NCBI GenBank assembly: GCA_007449985.2
Contig: VIIQ02000005.1
Location: forward strand, 434,001-498,000
Length of the DNA stretch: 64,000 nt
Reading direction: 5' to 3'
From: Desmodesmus armatus
Lineage: Eukaryota; Chlorophyta; Chlorophyceae; Sphaeropleales; Scenedesmaceae
In this document: positions 9,198-21,840 of the stretch, one piece after another
Numbering within the stretch: position 1 is the first letter of the stretch
How the letters are laid out: the number at the start of each line of letters is the position of its first letter
The notes under the pieces: model-generated
Database searches by the model: none
Told to the model about the DNA's origin: nothing
Seen by the model: only the letters and a program-made list of their open reading frames with translations
Program-made: the position numbers and the translations under genes

Positions 9198-12100
9198 TCA
9201 GCTGGGTGGGTTCAGGTTCGTCAGCCCTGTCAACCCCGCCAGCGTCTGTGACCAGGACAGCGAGCTGTCCAGGCTGGTGTCCACTTCCCCACGTTGCCGC
9301 TGCTGCTGCTGCTGAGCCAACTCAGGAGGGAGGCCACCAACTGCCTGTGCCTCCTCCAGCAGGTGCTCCTCATACTGCGACAGCTGCTGCAGCAGCTGCT
9401 CCAGCTCCTCACTGGTTGCCGAAGACGACTGCCGCAGCTCTGATGACACCCTACCACTTGGCTCCAACATCCTCGACGACAAACCAACGCTGCCACCAGG
9501 GCTGGCAGCAGCAGCTGGGGACAGGACATCCATTTCGCTGCCGGACTGCTGCACACTCCGGCCTGAGGCTGAGTGCAGAGACGCCTGGACACTGCTGCTG
9601 CTGGCGCTGTGCGCTTCTTGCGCTGCTGACGTCAGCATGGCTGCTGAATCCCGCAGGGAAGCTGTGCGGGCTTGAGTGCGTGGCCCAAGCATAGGTGTGA
9701 CAGCAGGAGCATCATCAGCATGCAGGGAGCTGCTGGGCACTCCAAAGGTGAGGGAGCCGGCAGGCTTGGACACGGACGATGATGAGGTGTTGCCAGAGCT
9801 GGAGGGAGTGTGGTCACCCCCTGACAGCGCTGTCAGGAACCGCTCTGCAGTGCAGCAGTGAGAGAGTGCTGGTGAGGTCGGCCCTGTAACCAATGCTGAT
9901 GTGATCAAAGGTGCCTGCTGACATCAAGGCTGTGGCAGCACCGCCACAGCTGCGCACGTTGTACAGCAGAATGAGCTGACAGCCAGTCAGGTTGCACTGC
10001 CTGCCACCGTCTGGGGCGCAGCCCGGCTTGCTGGACAAGCTATAAGCATTCCCAAGTTGCATAAAATGAACTCACCAGTCTCAGCCGAAGCCCTGCTCTT
10101 GCCAGGTGCAGCCACAAGGACAGGCAGGTAGCCCGCAGCAGCAGCCCCTGGAGGCACACCCTGCTGCTGACTGGTCACTCCACCAGCTGACGGTGTGGAG
10201 CGCCCAGATAGGGTGCTGCCAGGACTGCTGAGCTGTGAGGCAGCCGCGGCTGCCGCCGCTGCCGCTGCCGTTGCCGCTGCTGCAGCTGCTGTCATGATCT
10301 GTGCTGCATGGCCCTGGTGGCCGACACCACTGCCGTGGCTGCTGCTGCTGCCGCTCCCGCTGCCTACTGCTGCAACCTGTGGTGACAGGCAAAAGGCAAG
10401 ACCTGGTTTCTCTGCAGCTTACGTCAACCAGCTGCAGGACTACCCTGCACTACATGCAGCATGTTCTCCCTGCCAGCGATGCTGTTGCTGTGTATTCATA
10501 TGGAATGGTGTAGCAACGCAAGCACAGGAGACCACCAACTATAATGCTGGATACTGAGCAAGCAGATGTGATTTCAGATCAGTACCCTGCACACCACAGC
10601 CAGTTTGCGCACCTGTGTGTCATGTGCGTGCAGCTGTGCTGCTGCTGGTGCTGCATGCCCACTGCTGCCCGCTTCTCCTGCGCCAGCACTGCCACTGGCT
10701 TTGGCACCCTTGTCCTTCTTGCCATCACCCTCCCCGTGTTTGTCAGGGCTGCTGCTACTGCTGCTGCTGCTGTCGGCAGGCTTTGGGCCGCCACCCTGGG
10801 CAGCAGCAGCGGCAGCAGCTGCAGCTGAACCAGGGCGCTGTTGACTCGCAGCTGGTGGCTCCTCCAGCACGGGTTTGAGCTTGCCTCCAGAGGCTGTGCC
10901 CGCTGTGCCAGCCGGCCCTGCTGCTGACACCGCCCTCACAGCCTCGCCTGCTTGGGCCCCCACGCCAGTAGACACTGTGTGGCTGCCTTGGGCCACTGAC
11001 CCCGTGGTAGACCTGCCCCTGCCACGGCCCACACTGCTCTGCAGGCTGGGGTACTGCAGCTGCATGGGCGGCGTCCTGGCACTGCTGTGGGGGCCGAAGC
11101 CTGAGCCGCGGAATTGCAGCCGAGCAGCCGTCAGCTCCCTCTGCACCTCTGCCTCCGCCTCAGCCAGCAGGTGCTCCAGCTCTGCAGACACGTCTACGCT
11201 GACACCCGACACGTCCTGCGACACCTGGCTGCTGCTGCCACTGCCTGCTGAGGCCTCACTGGTGGGCAGCGAAGGCGGCAGGGCCCCGCCGGCAGCGCCT
11301 GCAGAGCCTTGGCTCCTGCTGCTCACCCCTGCAGACTGCTGTGGCTGCGGGGGCCCTTCAGCGGTCATCAGGCGCTGCATCTCAGCATCCAGTTGGGCCC
11401 CATACAGGCGCTCTAGGGCAGCCCTGCGCTCGCGTATGGCCGTGATGCGGGCTTCAACATCTTCCAGGGATGCAGCCAGCTGCGGCTCCTGGCCGGCAGG
11501 ACTGCCTGCTGCTAGGCTTGTGCCGATGCTGGTGCTGGTAGGGGCTGCAGGACTGTCGAAGCCCCGTACAGTGGGAGAGGCCTCCCTTGAACCCCTGAGA
11601 TGCTGAGCCTGCGCACGACAGGCCAGCACAGCACAGGGCAGCACATATGTACTTTTTTTGCCCAACACATAGCATATGTTGCATTGCCTGCAGGCAGGGA
11701 CTCAATCAACATCAAGATGCAGCACATGGCCCCACTTTGGCTAACCAAAACAACAGGGACTGCGTCCCTATGGCACATCATCGCAAAGGGAAGGCAAGGC
11801 AAGGAAGTTGAGTGGTCCCCTGATGCTGCCCCAGCAGTGCAGTGCTGGCGTGTACACATGTGGGTGCCGCCTCACCTGCAGCTTCCCCAGTATGCTGGCC
11901 ACACGTGCTGCGTGCTCCCTGTCAGCTGCATCCAGCGTAGCCTCCATCTGGCCCAGCTGCTGCTGGGCCTCCGACAGGCGTGCTGACGACCCCAGCTCTG
12001 CCGCCGCCCTGTGCAGCTGCGCAAGCTGCTGCTGCAGCGACTCGTATTCAGCCGCAACAGCTCCTGCACGTGCCTCCTGGCGCTGGGTGAACCTGCACGG

Positions 12101-15100
12101 CAGAGCAGGGCGACGCGGCCTGTTTCAAGCCTCGCCCTGAAGCAACTTTGTGAGATTGTCAGACCAGGACTGCATGCATGTTGAGCCTCTGCAACATTCC
12201 AGTAGTGCACCCCCAGGCTGCACAAGGGCCAGACCAGTTCACAACGGCCGCAGAACCACCAACATGGTGACTGCCAGAGAGCGATCAGCACGTCCAGCAT
12301 TTCAGCCTGCTCACCGTTCTGTTTGCTGCTGAGCCTGATTCTGCACGGCCTGCCTGGTCGCTGCCGCCGCCACCGCCTGCCGCTCTGTCTGCAGCTGCAG
12401 CTGCTGTGCAGTGAGCTTGGCCTCATCCTCAGCCAGCTGCCGCAGATGCCTCTGGTGCTCAACCTGCACCTCAGCGGGCGACGAGTGTGCATGCAGGACA
12501 CACCACAGCGGATGTGGCACTTGATGTGACAGCACCCCAATCGTCAAGCACCACCAGATCGATATTCAACTTTCCAGCTGTCCCCGACCCCACTTCGATG
12601 CGCAGCTTGTTTGTATCCCTGTGCATTTGGTGTGGTTGTATCGTGTCCAATCTCAACCACACACCTTGGCCAGCTCCTCCTGGGTCTGCAGCTCCTGCGC
12701 CAGCATGATGCCCTGGGCAGCCTGCAGTGCAGCCTCTTGCTCAGCCGCTGCAGCCAACCTGGCCTTGCGAGCCAGCTCATGCTGCTCCTTCAGCTTGCGT
12801 GCCTCATCCTCTGCCTGCCACTCGGCAGCCCTACGCTGCAGCTGGGCGGCCAGGGCGCTGGCCTGTGTGGTGGCAGCATCCCGCAGTGCGGAGGACCCGG
12901 CTGCTGCCAGCTCTTCTTGCTGCAGGGCCCACAGCCGCTGCTGGGCCTGGAACTCAAGCGCCTGTAGGCCGGGCAGGAAACAAGAGGGTGGCGTGAGGCA
13001 GACTTGATATGCAAGGCAAGGTCAGGGCAACCATCCCATGGAGTGCACTGTCCTGGAGGAGCCAAGGGTCTAGCCAAGCTTACTGCATATATGTATCTGC
13101 AGTCGGTGAGAAGTGGCCGCAAGGGCCCTAGCAAGTGCTTGGCACACCTTGATGTCCTCCTCTTCCTGCCGTGCCTTGAGCGTCGCTGCTGCCATGCGTC
13201 TCTTGTGCTCCACATCAGTCTTCAGCGCCGACAGCTCAGCTGACCACTCAGCACGCAGGGACGCCAGACTGGCCTGCACACACACAGCCCGCACAGCATG
13301 CAGAGCGCTCTCACTCAGTGCTGTGCACCTTGGGTGCGCAGCATGTGCTGCTTCAAGAAGCGTGCTCGCAGACTTGACCCTCACCACATCAGCACGGCTG
13401 TACACATGGTCAGGAGACTGGACACATGCTGATGCACCCACAGGCAGTGGGTGCAGTGGGTGCAAAACATTGGTGCAGCCACCTGGTATGCCTCCTCAGC
13501 TAGCCGGATCTGTCGCAGCTTCTCCTCCTTGGCATGGTCATCAAGGCGTGCACCAGCTGTTGCCAGGGAGTCATCAATCGCCCGCAGAGCAGCCCGCCGC
13601 TGGGCGTCAATGGCTGCCAGCTGCTGGCGCTGTGACGTCAACGCAGCCGCCTCAAACGCCACCTGCTTGCTGCGCTGCTGCAGCTCAGCAACAACCTGTG
13701 GCAGCAAGGCAGCAGCAAACCCACCCGCACATGGATGTACAGCTTGCCGACAAAAAGTGCTACGGTCAGCCGGCCGTTTCAAACCAACTTGAGGAGCTGT
13801 GGCAGCACAGTGTCGTCAGATGGCTATCAAGGTACAGTGCATGCCTGCGTAGCCAAGATGCCATGGGATCCCTGGATATTATTTGAGGCTCTCCATGGTA
13901 TGGATGGAGCCGTTTCAGCCATGTCATGTATCGTGCCTGCTATCGCTTGACACACCCACCTGCCTGCGCCGTATGAGTGCCTCCTCAGCCTCCTGAATGC
14001 GCTGACGCTCCAGCCGCTGATGCTCAACTGAACCCGTGGGGTAGTCGCTGAAGATGGGGTAGCTATCACCGACAGGTAGAGGGTCGAGGCTGGGCGCACC
14101 CAGCCGTGCATACTCTGGAGTCTGCTCGTGCAGCTGCTGCGCCAGCTTGATCACCTGTACCAGGGCAGCAACAGCAGCATAGTACTGTCGACCTCAGCAG
14201 CAACAGCCAAAGTGACACAGACAATCCTGCAACCTGGTGTACAGTGGGTTGGCTTTGTGGAGCAATTGCAGGGCAGGGAGTGCCGTGTCTGCCCACCTTG
14301 CGTACGTCCACTGCTGGCCGTGCCTCAAACACCCTGTCCAGCTCCTGCTCATTTGCTGCCGCCAGCAGGTGTCCCCGCTGAGTGATGAGGTAGGCTGCCA
14401 GTGCTGCATAGTAGAGGGCGGGGCCTGACGCTGCTGCCAGGCAGTGGTCCCACAGCACCAGCCAGTCGTCAGCTGCAGGCAGCACCTCACTCATGCCACA
14501 CGACATCAACCGCCACAGCCGCTCCAGGAAAGGCACCCCCAGCTGCTGCAGGTGGCCGCCCAGCTGCATGTCATGCTTTGACAGCATCAGCTGCGCAGCG
14601 CAGCCAGCAACACACATCGCACACGTCACAGAAGAAGGGTTGTGGCAGTCACAGCTGCGTGCGCATCTGTACTTGCAAAGCTAACGGTATGCATTATTGT
14701 TGTGGATATCCGTCGGACTATTGTCTTGATGTGTCACAGCTGCTGCAGCCTGTTTGTTGAGCCGCCATTGATTTGCACAGTGGGTGGCAGTGAGCACAGG
14801 CACCAGGTACCCCACCTACCAAGAAGCGCCGCAGCAGCGGCAGTGGGGGGTTGGGAAACAGCTCAAACCAGCCCTTGCACCAGTTGAGCAGGAGGGTGGC
14901 CACAGCTTCAAAGGCAGACTCCGCCTTAGGACCAAACTGCTTCACAAAGGGGAAGGCAAAGTCTGGCAGGAACCCAGCCTCACCTGCAGCGTTTATTGCA
15001 CGGTACAGCAAGATGCATGGAAGGCGGTGAGGGCGCGATCAGCAGCTTTGAGGCAGGCAAACAGGCACACTGAGAATGAGGAGCACAAGCGGCTACCTTC

Positions 15101-17268
15101 ATACTGATAAGTAAAGCTACACCCTTGCGCCTTGCGGGGTGCGTGCGTTTGAAGATGTTTGGAGCTTTGTCAGTGCAGGGAAGCTCACCGAACAGTGGAC
15201 ACCAGTGTGACAGCTGTGACAGGCAGGCTGCCAGCCTGTTGGCCACTGTGTTGGTGGTGCCGCCAGATCCAGCCTGCATCTGCTGGGCCAGGCCCTTGTA
15301 CGCAGGGTGGAGGCCTCTGTCTTGCAGCAACGCAAAGGCTGCTGAGTTGTGTGGCAGCTGCAGCAGTTGCTCCCTGCACGGCATAAACAGCACCAACAGC
15401 CACGACGCAGTGAGCAACTCCAAGAATAGGTCCCTGGTGCTGTTGACTGCACAAAAGTGACCCCAACAGACTGCACCTGCATGCGTGTTGTGCGTCTGCC
15501 TGGGTGCACATGTTGCACCCCTCCATGGACTGCGGCAGGCTGTATCCTAAGCCTTGCTCAATGCACTGGTATTGTGCATTGATCCTGTGCAGTGCTTCTT
15601 GATGAACCCTTTGATTGATGCTGTGAACGGCGGCGGATGTCACATTTTGGTCAGGGGCTCACCATATCAGACGTCTGTAGCGAGCAGGGAAGCCACCGAA
15701 GGCCAGCAGCATCTCCTGCAGCTTGCGCCTGTTCAGCGCAGCAGCAGGCTCACCCAGCTGCCGCACACGCAGCTGGCCTGCTGCTGCTGCTCCCGCACCA
15801 TCCCCCCCAAGCCCTGCAGGCCTCTTTGCTTTGCCTGTCCTGCTGCCCAGCTGCACATTGCCAACATCCGTGAGGACGTTCGGGCCCCTGGCTGCTGCTG
15901 CTTGGGCAGCTGCTTGATGCGCCTTGGAACGGCCTACGGAAAAGCCGCCACTGTCTGCGGCGGGCGTCACGTCGGCAGCGGTTGACAGCTGCAGCAGCTG
16001 TGCCTCCTGCAGCCTCTGCAGCAGCAATCGCTGGGCGTGCTGCTGCTGCCGGGCGCGCACTACGGATAGGTCGTACAGGCGCAGCAGGCCATCACTGCAC
16101 ACCACTGCCATGGTGTTTGCTCGTGGGTCTGTGCTGAAGCTGAGGGCCCTGCAGCCTGGGAACGTCAACTCCAGCTGGCCAGTACAGCGGCAAGCATGCA
16201 CGTCCACGAAGCTGATGCACCCATCACTTGTCAACACTGCAGCAGAATGATGGTGGCAGGTGTTGCAGCTGCAAACAATGGTTTGTCCCGCCAAGGGTCT
16301 GCACGCAAACAGTCTGCGGGTTGGGGCTGAGCTCACGGCAATCACCAACACAGTGCCCACAAACGATGCAGCTGGAGTCATTGCACAGCAGGGTAAAGGG
16401 GTAGAGCATGCAATGCACGCCTTGACACAGCACACCTCCCAGCCAGCGCACCTGCTGCTGAACAACTGTCTGGCAGGAACTGTGCCTGGACCACCCCAAA
16501 CATCTCCTGTGGCAGCTGCAGGCCATACTGCAAGGCCCTGTCCTGCAGGCTGTACAGCAGCAGCAGTGCTGGGGCTTTACAGCCCGCCAGCAGCCACTGC
16601 TCGTCTGGGCTGATGCTGATGCTGCTGGTGGTGAAGTGCTGCTGCCGCTGGCCCAGGGGTGTCTGCAGCCGGCACTTCTCCCGCAGCAGCTTTGCATCCC
16701 ACACCATGATAGTGCCTGCTGAAGCAGCTGCTAGCAGATTGCCTTCAGGGGAGAATGCAGCCTGGCTGGAGCCGTAGGGTGCATCCCCCAGCATCCGACG
16801 CTGCCTGAACGTGGCCATATCCCACAGCAGCACTGCATCCGCTGATGCTGACAGCAGCTGCTCGGTGTCTGACTTGCACGACAGGGACCCCACTGTAGTC
16901 CTGTGGCCGGGAAGCTGTGCCAGGTGGGAGCTGGTGGATACATCGTAGCACTGTATGGTCCCGTCAGCGCAGCCAACAAACAGGCGCCTGCTGAGGCGTG
17001 TCATGAAGGCTGCTGACGTTGGTGCCGCTGATGACTGCAGCGTGTCCAGGCAAACATAGCGCTGCTTGCTGAGGTGCACAGCGTAGACTTTGCCCTGATG
17101 AGTGGCCAGACCAACTGTGCTTGCAGCCATGGCACATGCTGCAACACGCTGCACCCCTTGGCCATGCCCAGGCAGCACTCGCACAGTGAGGGTCAGGCCA
17201 TGCTCTGTGGGGGCGTGCTGCCCTGTTAGACGACCCACCCGGCCTACTAGCTCTGCTGTTGGGGGCAT
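9198..17268 (-). CDS. TBC1D31/WDR67-like WD40 + TBC + coiled-coil protein
   Basis: Fourteen exons (16452-17268, 15663-16236, 15189-15373, 14820-14983, 14297-14590, 13960-14154, 13483-13695, 13148-13273, 12665-12961, 12315-12463, 11876-12092, 10613-11608, 10076-10376, 9198-9844) join in phase to about 1724 residues. Order: N-terminal WD40 repeats (1-~370, e.g. AAASAGTIMVWDAKLL); a TBC-type helical region (~450-680) with LLQLPHNSAAFALL and NWCKGWFELFPNPPLP; a YPIFSDYP motif (~710) followed by a long Glu/Arg/Gln coiled coil (~720-1100); then a Ser/Ala/Gln-rich tail with poly-Ala and poly-Ser runs. The order and motifs match animal TBC1D31, a centriolar-satellite protein. A role at basal bodies is inferred from the family. 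The start of exon 10 (12463) has a possible alternative acceptor a few bases upstream. The tail of ~600 residues is longer than I expect for animal homologues. Confidence 0.88.
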
Positions 17269-18051
17269 GGCATGTGTTATCCTACAAGGGCTGAATGTTT
17301 ATCAGATGCTGCAGGGGTTGGCACGCCACAAACTGCTGCAGTGAGCCTCAACAAGATGGAGGCCACAGGCTGGTGCAGCATGGAAGCTTTATGGCATAGC
17401 TGTTGTGATTATGCACGTCCTGAAGGATTTATACAATGAAGATGGTTGACGAATGCCACATCCAGACAGCATAGCTCTGAGTGTTGTTGTGTTGTGCTGC
17501 TGCTGTCTTGAAGGGTTGCCAGCGTTGTTGAAGACGATTCTAAATCCGCACAACCCATTACTGTAGCCATTTTTATGGCGTGTGTTCTGTGTCGAGTCGA
17601 TAGATCAACAGCGACAGCTGTCAACTGACACACATCAATTCAAACAATGATCAATGGTGCTTGCTTGTTGCTGCATTGTGCGGCTGACTGTCTGCAAGGC
17701 TTCCATTTTTTGCACACGTATTATTGATACAGCTGCATTCCAAGCACAAGCACGCCCATCGTGCATCTTCCCACTTCACCCCGTCAGCATCACATGATCA
17801 TCATGTTGCACACCCAGTTCACAAGGATACACCGTATCCCAAAGTCTATGTAACCTTTCACATTCACCTGTTGAATCTTGCATGCACAGTACCCAGATCA
17901 ACGCAACACAGCTCTCTGTGGCGCACACTGGCGCCTGTCAAGGTGGCCACTGCATGAACCCGTCCCCAATGGTCAACACAAACTGCCCTACAAACTGCCC
18001 CACGAGGCAAGCGTGGTGGCCTGTGAGCTGTGCTTCCTCGTATAATGCAGC
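17269..18051. other. Spacer upstream of TBC1D31-like gene
   Basis: This AT-richer stretch of about 780 bases should contain the TBC1D31 promoter and the 3' untranslated region of the LRR-DUF506 gene. No open frame here shows a recognisable domain, and no RNA gene or repeat was seen. Confidence 0.45.
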
Positions 18052-21000
18052 TTAGGAGCTGGGGGGAGACGCTGCGAGGATGGCCTGCTCCAGTGACTGC
18101 GGCAAGCTGTCTGCCTCCACCACGACGTCATAGTAGCTGGTGCTGAGCCACTTGTCCATGACTGCAGGTGTGTGGCGCCAGGGTGGTAGCGACAACTTGG
18201 CATGCTTGAACGCAGTTGCGGTCTCTGTGCAAAACAGGTCCACCAAGTGGAACAGCCTGGCCTCATCGAGGCACAGCACGCGTGGCAGCGCCTCCAGCGC
18301 TTCCTGCAGCCTGCAGGAGATGCACAACACCCATGCAGACGGCTCAAAACAGAACTGACAGCTGCAATATGCAGGTTAAATCGTATCACAAGACCCACAC
18401 CATGTGCACTTGCTGCAAACATAGCACACCAGCGTGCACCAGCAGCAATGAAGCATGCACAGTCAAGGGTAAGCAAACTCACAGGAAAATTGAAGTGCTT
18501 TTCCCCCTTGAACACAGCACATGGGCATACCAACACACCTACCTGGTTGTTGGGTGCGGCATCTCAAACTGGTCCCTGAACAGTGGGTCCACAATGACAG
18601 TGGGCAGGACCACCGCCTCCTCTGCAAGTACAGGCTGACTCACACGCACAAACGTGTGACGCAGCCCAACCGGCATGAGCTCGGCTGCTGCCTGCTGCTT
18701 GCCCTCAATGGAGGGCAAGCTGGGCTCCTGCTGGCCTGAGCTGTCAAGTGAGGGGAAGCAGGTCCTGAGCACCACATCATAGCCCCTGCAGGCCAGCCGC
18801 AGCCCCAGCATCACAGCAAGGCTGGGCTCACCAGCACTGCTGCTGGCAGCTGAGCCGGCTGCATCTGCTGGCATGGCAGCTGGGGAGCCTGCAGCATCTG
18901 TACCGACACTGCTGCCAAGTTGCGGTTGCCCACACTGCCGGGCATTCTCCTGCAGTTCTGCCAGCAAACGAGCAGCCTGCAGTGCAGAAAAGTCCAAGCA
19001 ATCAGCACTGGCCTCTCTGATCAAGCAGGAGTGCCGCCCTGCCGTACAGTCACCAGCCGCACCGCCAACACACAGCTGTCCATGCCTGCTACATGCTGCT
19101 GCACATGGAGACGCGCCACCCACTATGCTTTGAGACTGCTAGCCTTTGAAACCCACATCCAAGCTGTAGCATGCATCATCTGGAAACAACCTTTCAAAAC
19201 CATCCAGGTTGCTGCTCTGCCTGGCCCTACCTGCATGCCTATGCTGCTCTCCAGTTCATCCTTTGCCTCAACCAACGCTGCCACAGCCAGCGCTGTTGGC
19301 AGCCGCAGCAGCGACCGCCGTGACAGGGGGCCATAGCTGCTGCTGCTGCTCCCGTGGCGCTGCTGCCCCTCGATCAGCTCAATGTCAAACTGCAGCACGC
19401 TGCTGTCCTTGCGCAAGTGCAGCCTACCTTGGCTGGCAACTCGTGGCGCCGACCTACAACCAACAGCAGGCAGCAGCGACAGATGAGAAGTGCCACGCAC
19501 GGATGGCCAACCATAGCCACAGCATCAGCAACCTTCCCTGCCTTCACAAGCACCACAACCTGGTAGCAGTCAGCAGTCAATCCACTCGCAAACACCACAT
19601 CAACCCCAGCCGCAATGCCCTTGAATATTTTCTGCGGTGTGAGGCATGTCACTGTTGGCCCTATGATGTCCAGCCACTCACAATCGGTACTCCCTGGTTT
19701 TCAGGACATGCTGCACCACGTCCAACTGGGCAGCACTGATGGGGTTGCCTGACAGTTTCAGCTTCTTCAGGCTGCTGCTGCTGGCCACAGCGGCAGCCAG
19801 CGCATCAGCACCCTCATCACCTGCAACACACACAGCCATGAATGGCAGACATTTTGGGCACCTCACCAAGACCACGCCAGCTCACAGCAACTTATTTTGA
19901 TCACATGGTTTCAGCAGCTGTTTCAATATCATGCTGGGCCCTGCTGCCGCATGCTGCGCCTGACACCGGGCACGCATGTGCTTCAGAAGGTGGCCCAGCT
20001 GCTGCTTCACAACAAAAGGTTCGCGGCTGAGAAGGTGTGCACTCACCTATCCGGTTGTTGTGAAGCAGCAGCTGGGCCACTTTGCACTTGTCACTGTGCA
20101 GCGCCTCTGCCAGGTCGATGGCGCCCACACTGCTGACGTGGTTGTCAGACACGTCCAGGCTCAGCAGCGTGCCGTTGAACGCAAGGCCACTTGCTATCAG
20201 AGCCAGACCTGGTGTGCACAAGCAGCCACAGTGCTTCAGAGGACAACGCTGGGTATAACGCACAACAACAGTACACAGGCCAAGAGCTGACCAAAAAACT
20301 ACTTTGGTGATACTCAAACTTATCAACAAGATGCTGCTAGTCTGCACATGACTGGCAAATGCAGCCATAATGCTGCCTGTTGTGTGAGGGTGCTCACCTT
20401 CATCATTGATGCCGTTGCCGCTGAGTGTCACCACCTTGATGCGCCTGTCACGCCGCAGGAACTCACCAATGGCAGCACACCCTGCACGTGTCACGCATAG
20501 CACCAACAAACACTCCTCATGCGACAACTCCTTGGCTTGACAAGCACAGGCTGTTGTGAGGCTTGTGCACTCAGTCCCCCTTTGGGTGCCACAACAGCAT
20601 CAGCTACACCACTGCTGACCATGCCCTGCAAGGCATCGAGCGGAAGGTGCACACCACACTGCCGGCTGTGTGCTGCTGAAGTAACCGGCTCACCGTCCTC
20701 TGTCAAGCCCCAGCCTGGGTAGTAAAGCTGGCTGTGTGGGTGCCGCTCCTTCAGCAGATACCTGAAAAGCACAATACCAATATTGCGTCAATTGTTTTGA
20801 AAAAGTTAGCATCCCACTACACAGCCAACGTGTGACCAGGCACAAGTTGGCACCTGCACTACATGACCCACTGCACAAAGGTCTAGCTGGGCAGAGGCGT
20901 GGTGATGCAACTGGCCACCGACAAAGCATCAACACAGAGGTGCACAGCATCAACAGAGGTACAAAGCAGCATCGCAGCGGTACAACCTCAACTCTCAAGC

Positions 21001-21840
21001 TGGGGGTGCAGCAGCACCACCTGCACTGTTTTCAGCTCTTGTAGCTCAGGAGCAGCTGCTGCACAAAACCAGCCAGTGTCAATGCCGAGCCGTACCTGAG
21101 GTAGCTGTCAAGCTGAGGATCATCAGAGGCAGGCAGTGATGTGGAGCGCCCAGCCCTGCCTGCTGGAGGCAGCATGTCCCTGCTGCACCCTGCCTGGGCC
21201 TGCCGCACTGTGCCCAAGGGCTGGCCATCCTGCTGCGCTGCCTGTGGTGGGCTGCTGACGGCTGCGGGGGCTGCAGGTGGGCAGCTGCCTGATGCGGGTG
21301 CTGCATGCAGCTGCCAGCTCACCCCATGGGCCTGGGATGCAAGCACTGCTGCATCCTGCTGGTGTGGTTGCTGCTGATGGGGCGGGCCACTGCTGCCTGC
21401 ATGAGCTGCTGCAAGGTCAGGGCATTCCTGACTGCCAATCAGGTAGCCTGCTGGTTTTGGTGGCGTGCCCAACGCGCTGGGCAGCTCCTCTGAGTCACAC
21501 CTGCAAACACCATATGCACAACCCAGTCAGAACTCAATTGGATTGAGGCCAATGGCAGGCGACAAGTCCAACCCGTCCCAACCAGCTGCTGAATGCTCCA
21601 GTACCTGCTGTGTGGAAAATTCCCCTGTCCAGCAGCACTTTGTTGGCGTATAGGGACTGGCATGGCAGCAGGGGTCATAGCCCCCAATTGGCCAAAGCCT
21701 GCATCCCCATTTGGCACGCTTGTGCCAACCTGCTGAACTACTGCCTGCTGTGTCATCTCTAGCCCTGCCTGCCGTGTAATGTCCTTGTTGCTGGAAGAAC
21801 GTCTCAGTAATGAGCGCCAAGTACTGGGACTAGCACTCAT
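18052..21840 (-). CDS. Leucine-rich-repeat protein fused to a DUF506/PDDEXK-like domain
   Basis: Nine exons (21605-21840, 21096-21500, 20571-20761, 20398-20481, 20047-20208, 19682-19820, 19231-19453, 18543-18976, 18052-18310) join in phase to about 710 residues. Residues ~1-210 are Ser/Gln/Pro-rich. Residues ~278-406 are ribonuclease-inhibitor-type LRRs (VVTLSGNGINDEG, LLSLDVSDNHVSSVGA, KKLKLSGNPISAAQ). Residues ~500-710 match the plant DUF506 family (Pfam PDDEXK_6): LRLACRGYDVVLR, VIVDPLFRDQFEMPHPT, LPRVLCLDEARLFHLVDLFC and a final LPPWRHTPAVMDKWLS. The two halves connect through donor TT|GTGAGT at 19682 and acceptor TAG|G at 19453, which fit in phase 2. If that donor is not used, the LRR part ends at a TGA next to it and the DUF506 part is a separate gene. 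The donor of exon 3 (A|GTGCAC at 20571) is the least certain junction. DUF506 has no settled function. Confidence 0.72.

Noticed and set aside
9131..9694. Plus-strand Ala/Gln-rich frames opposite the TBC1D31 tail
   Set aside because: They are shadows of CAG/GCT-rich coding sequence on the minus strand and show no domain.
10875..11606. 243-codon plus-strand open frame
   Set aside because: It lies entirely opposite the largest TBC1D31 exon; the minus frame continues a spliced, family-supported protein.
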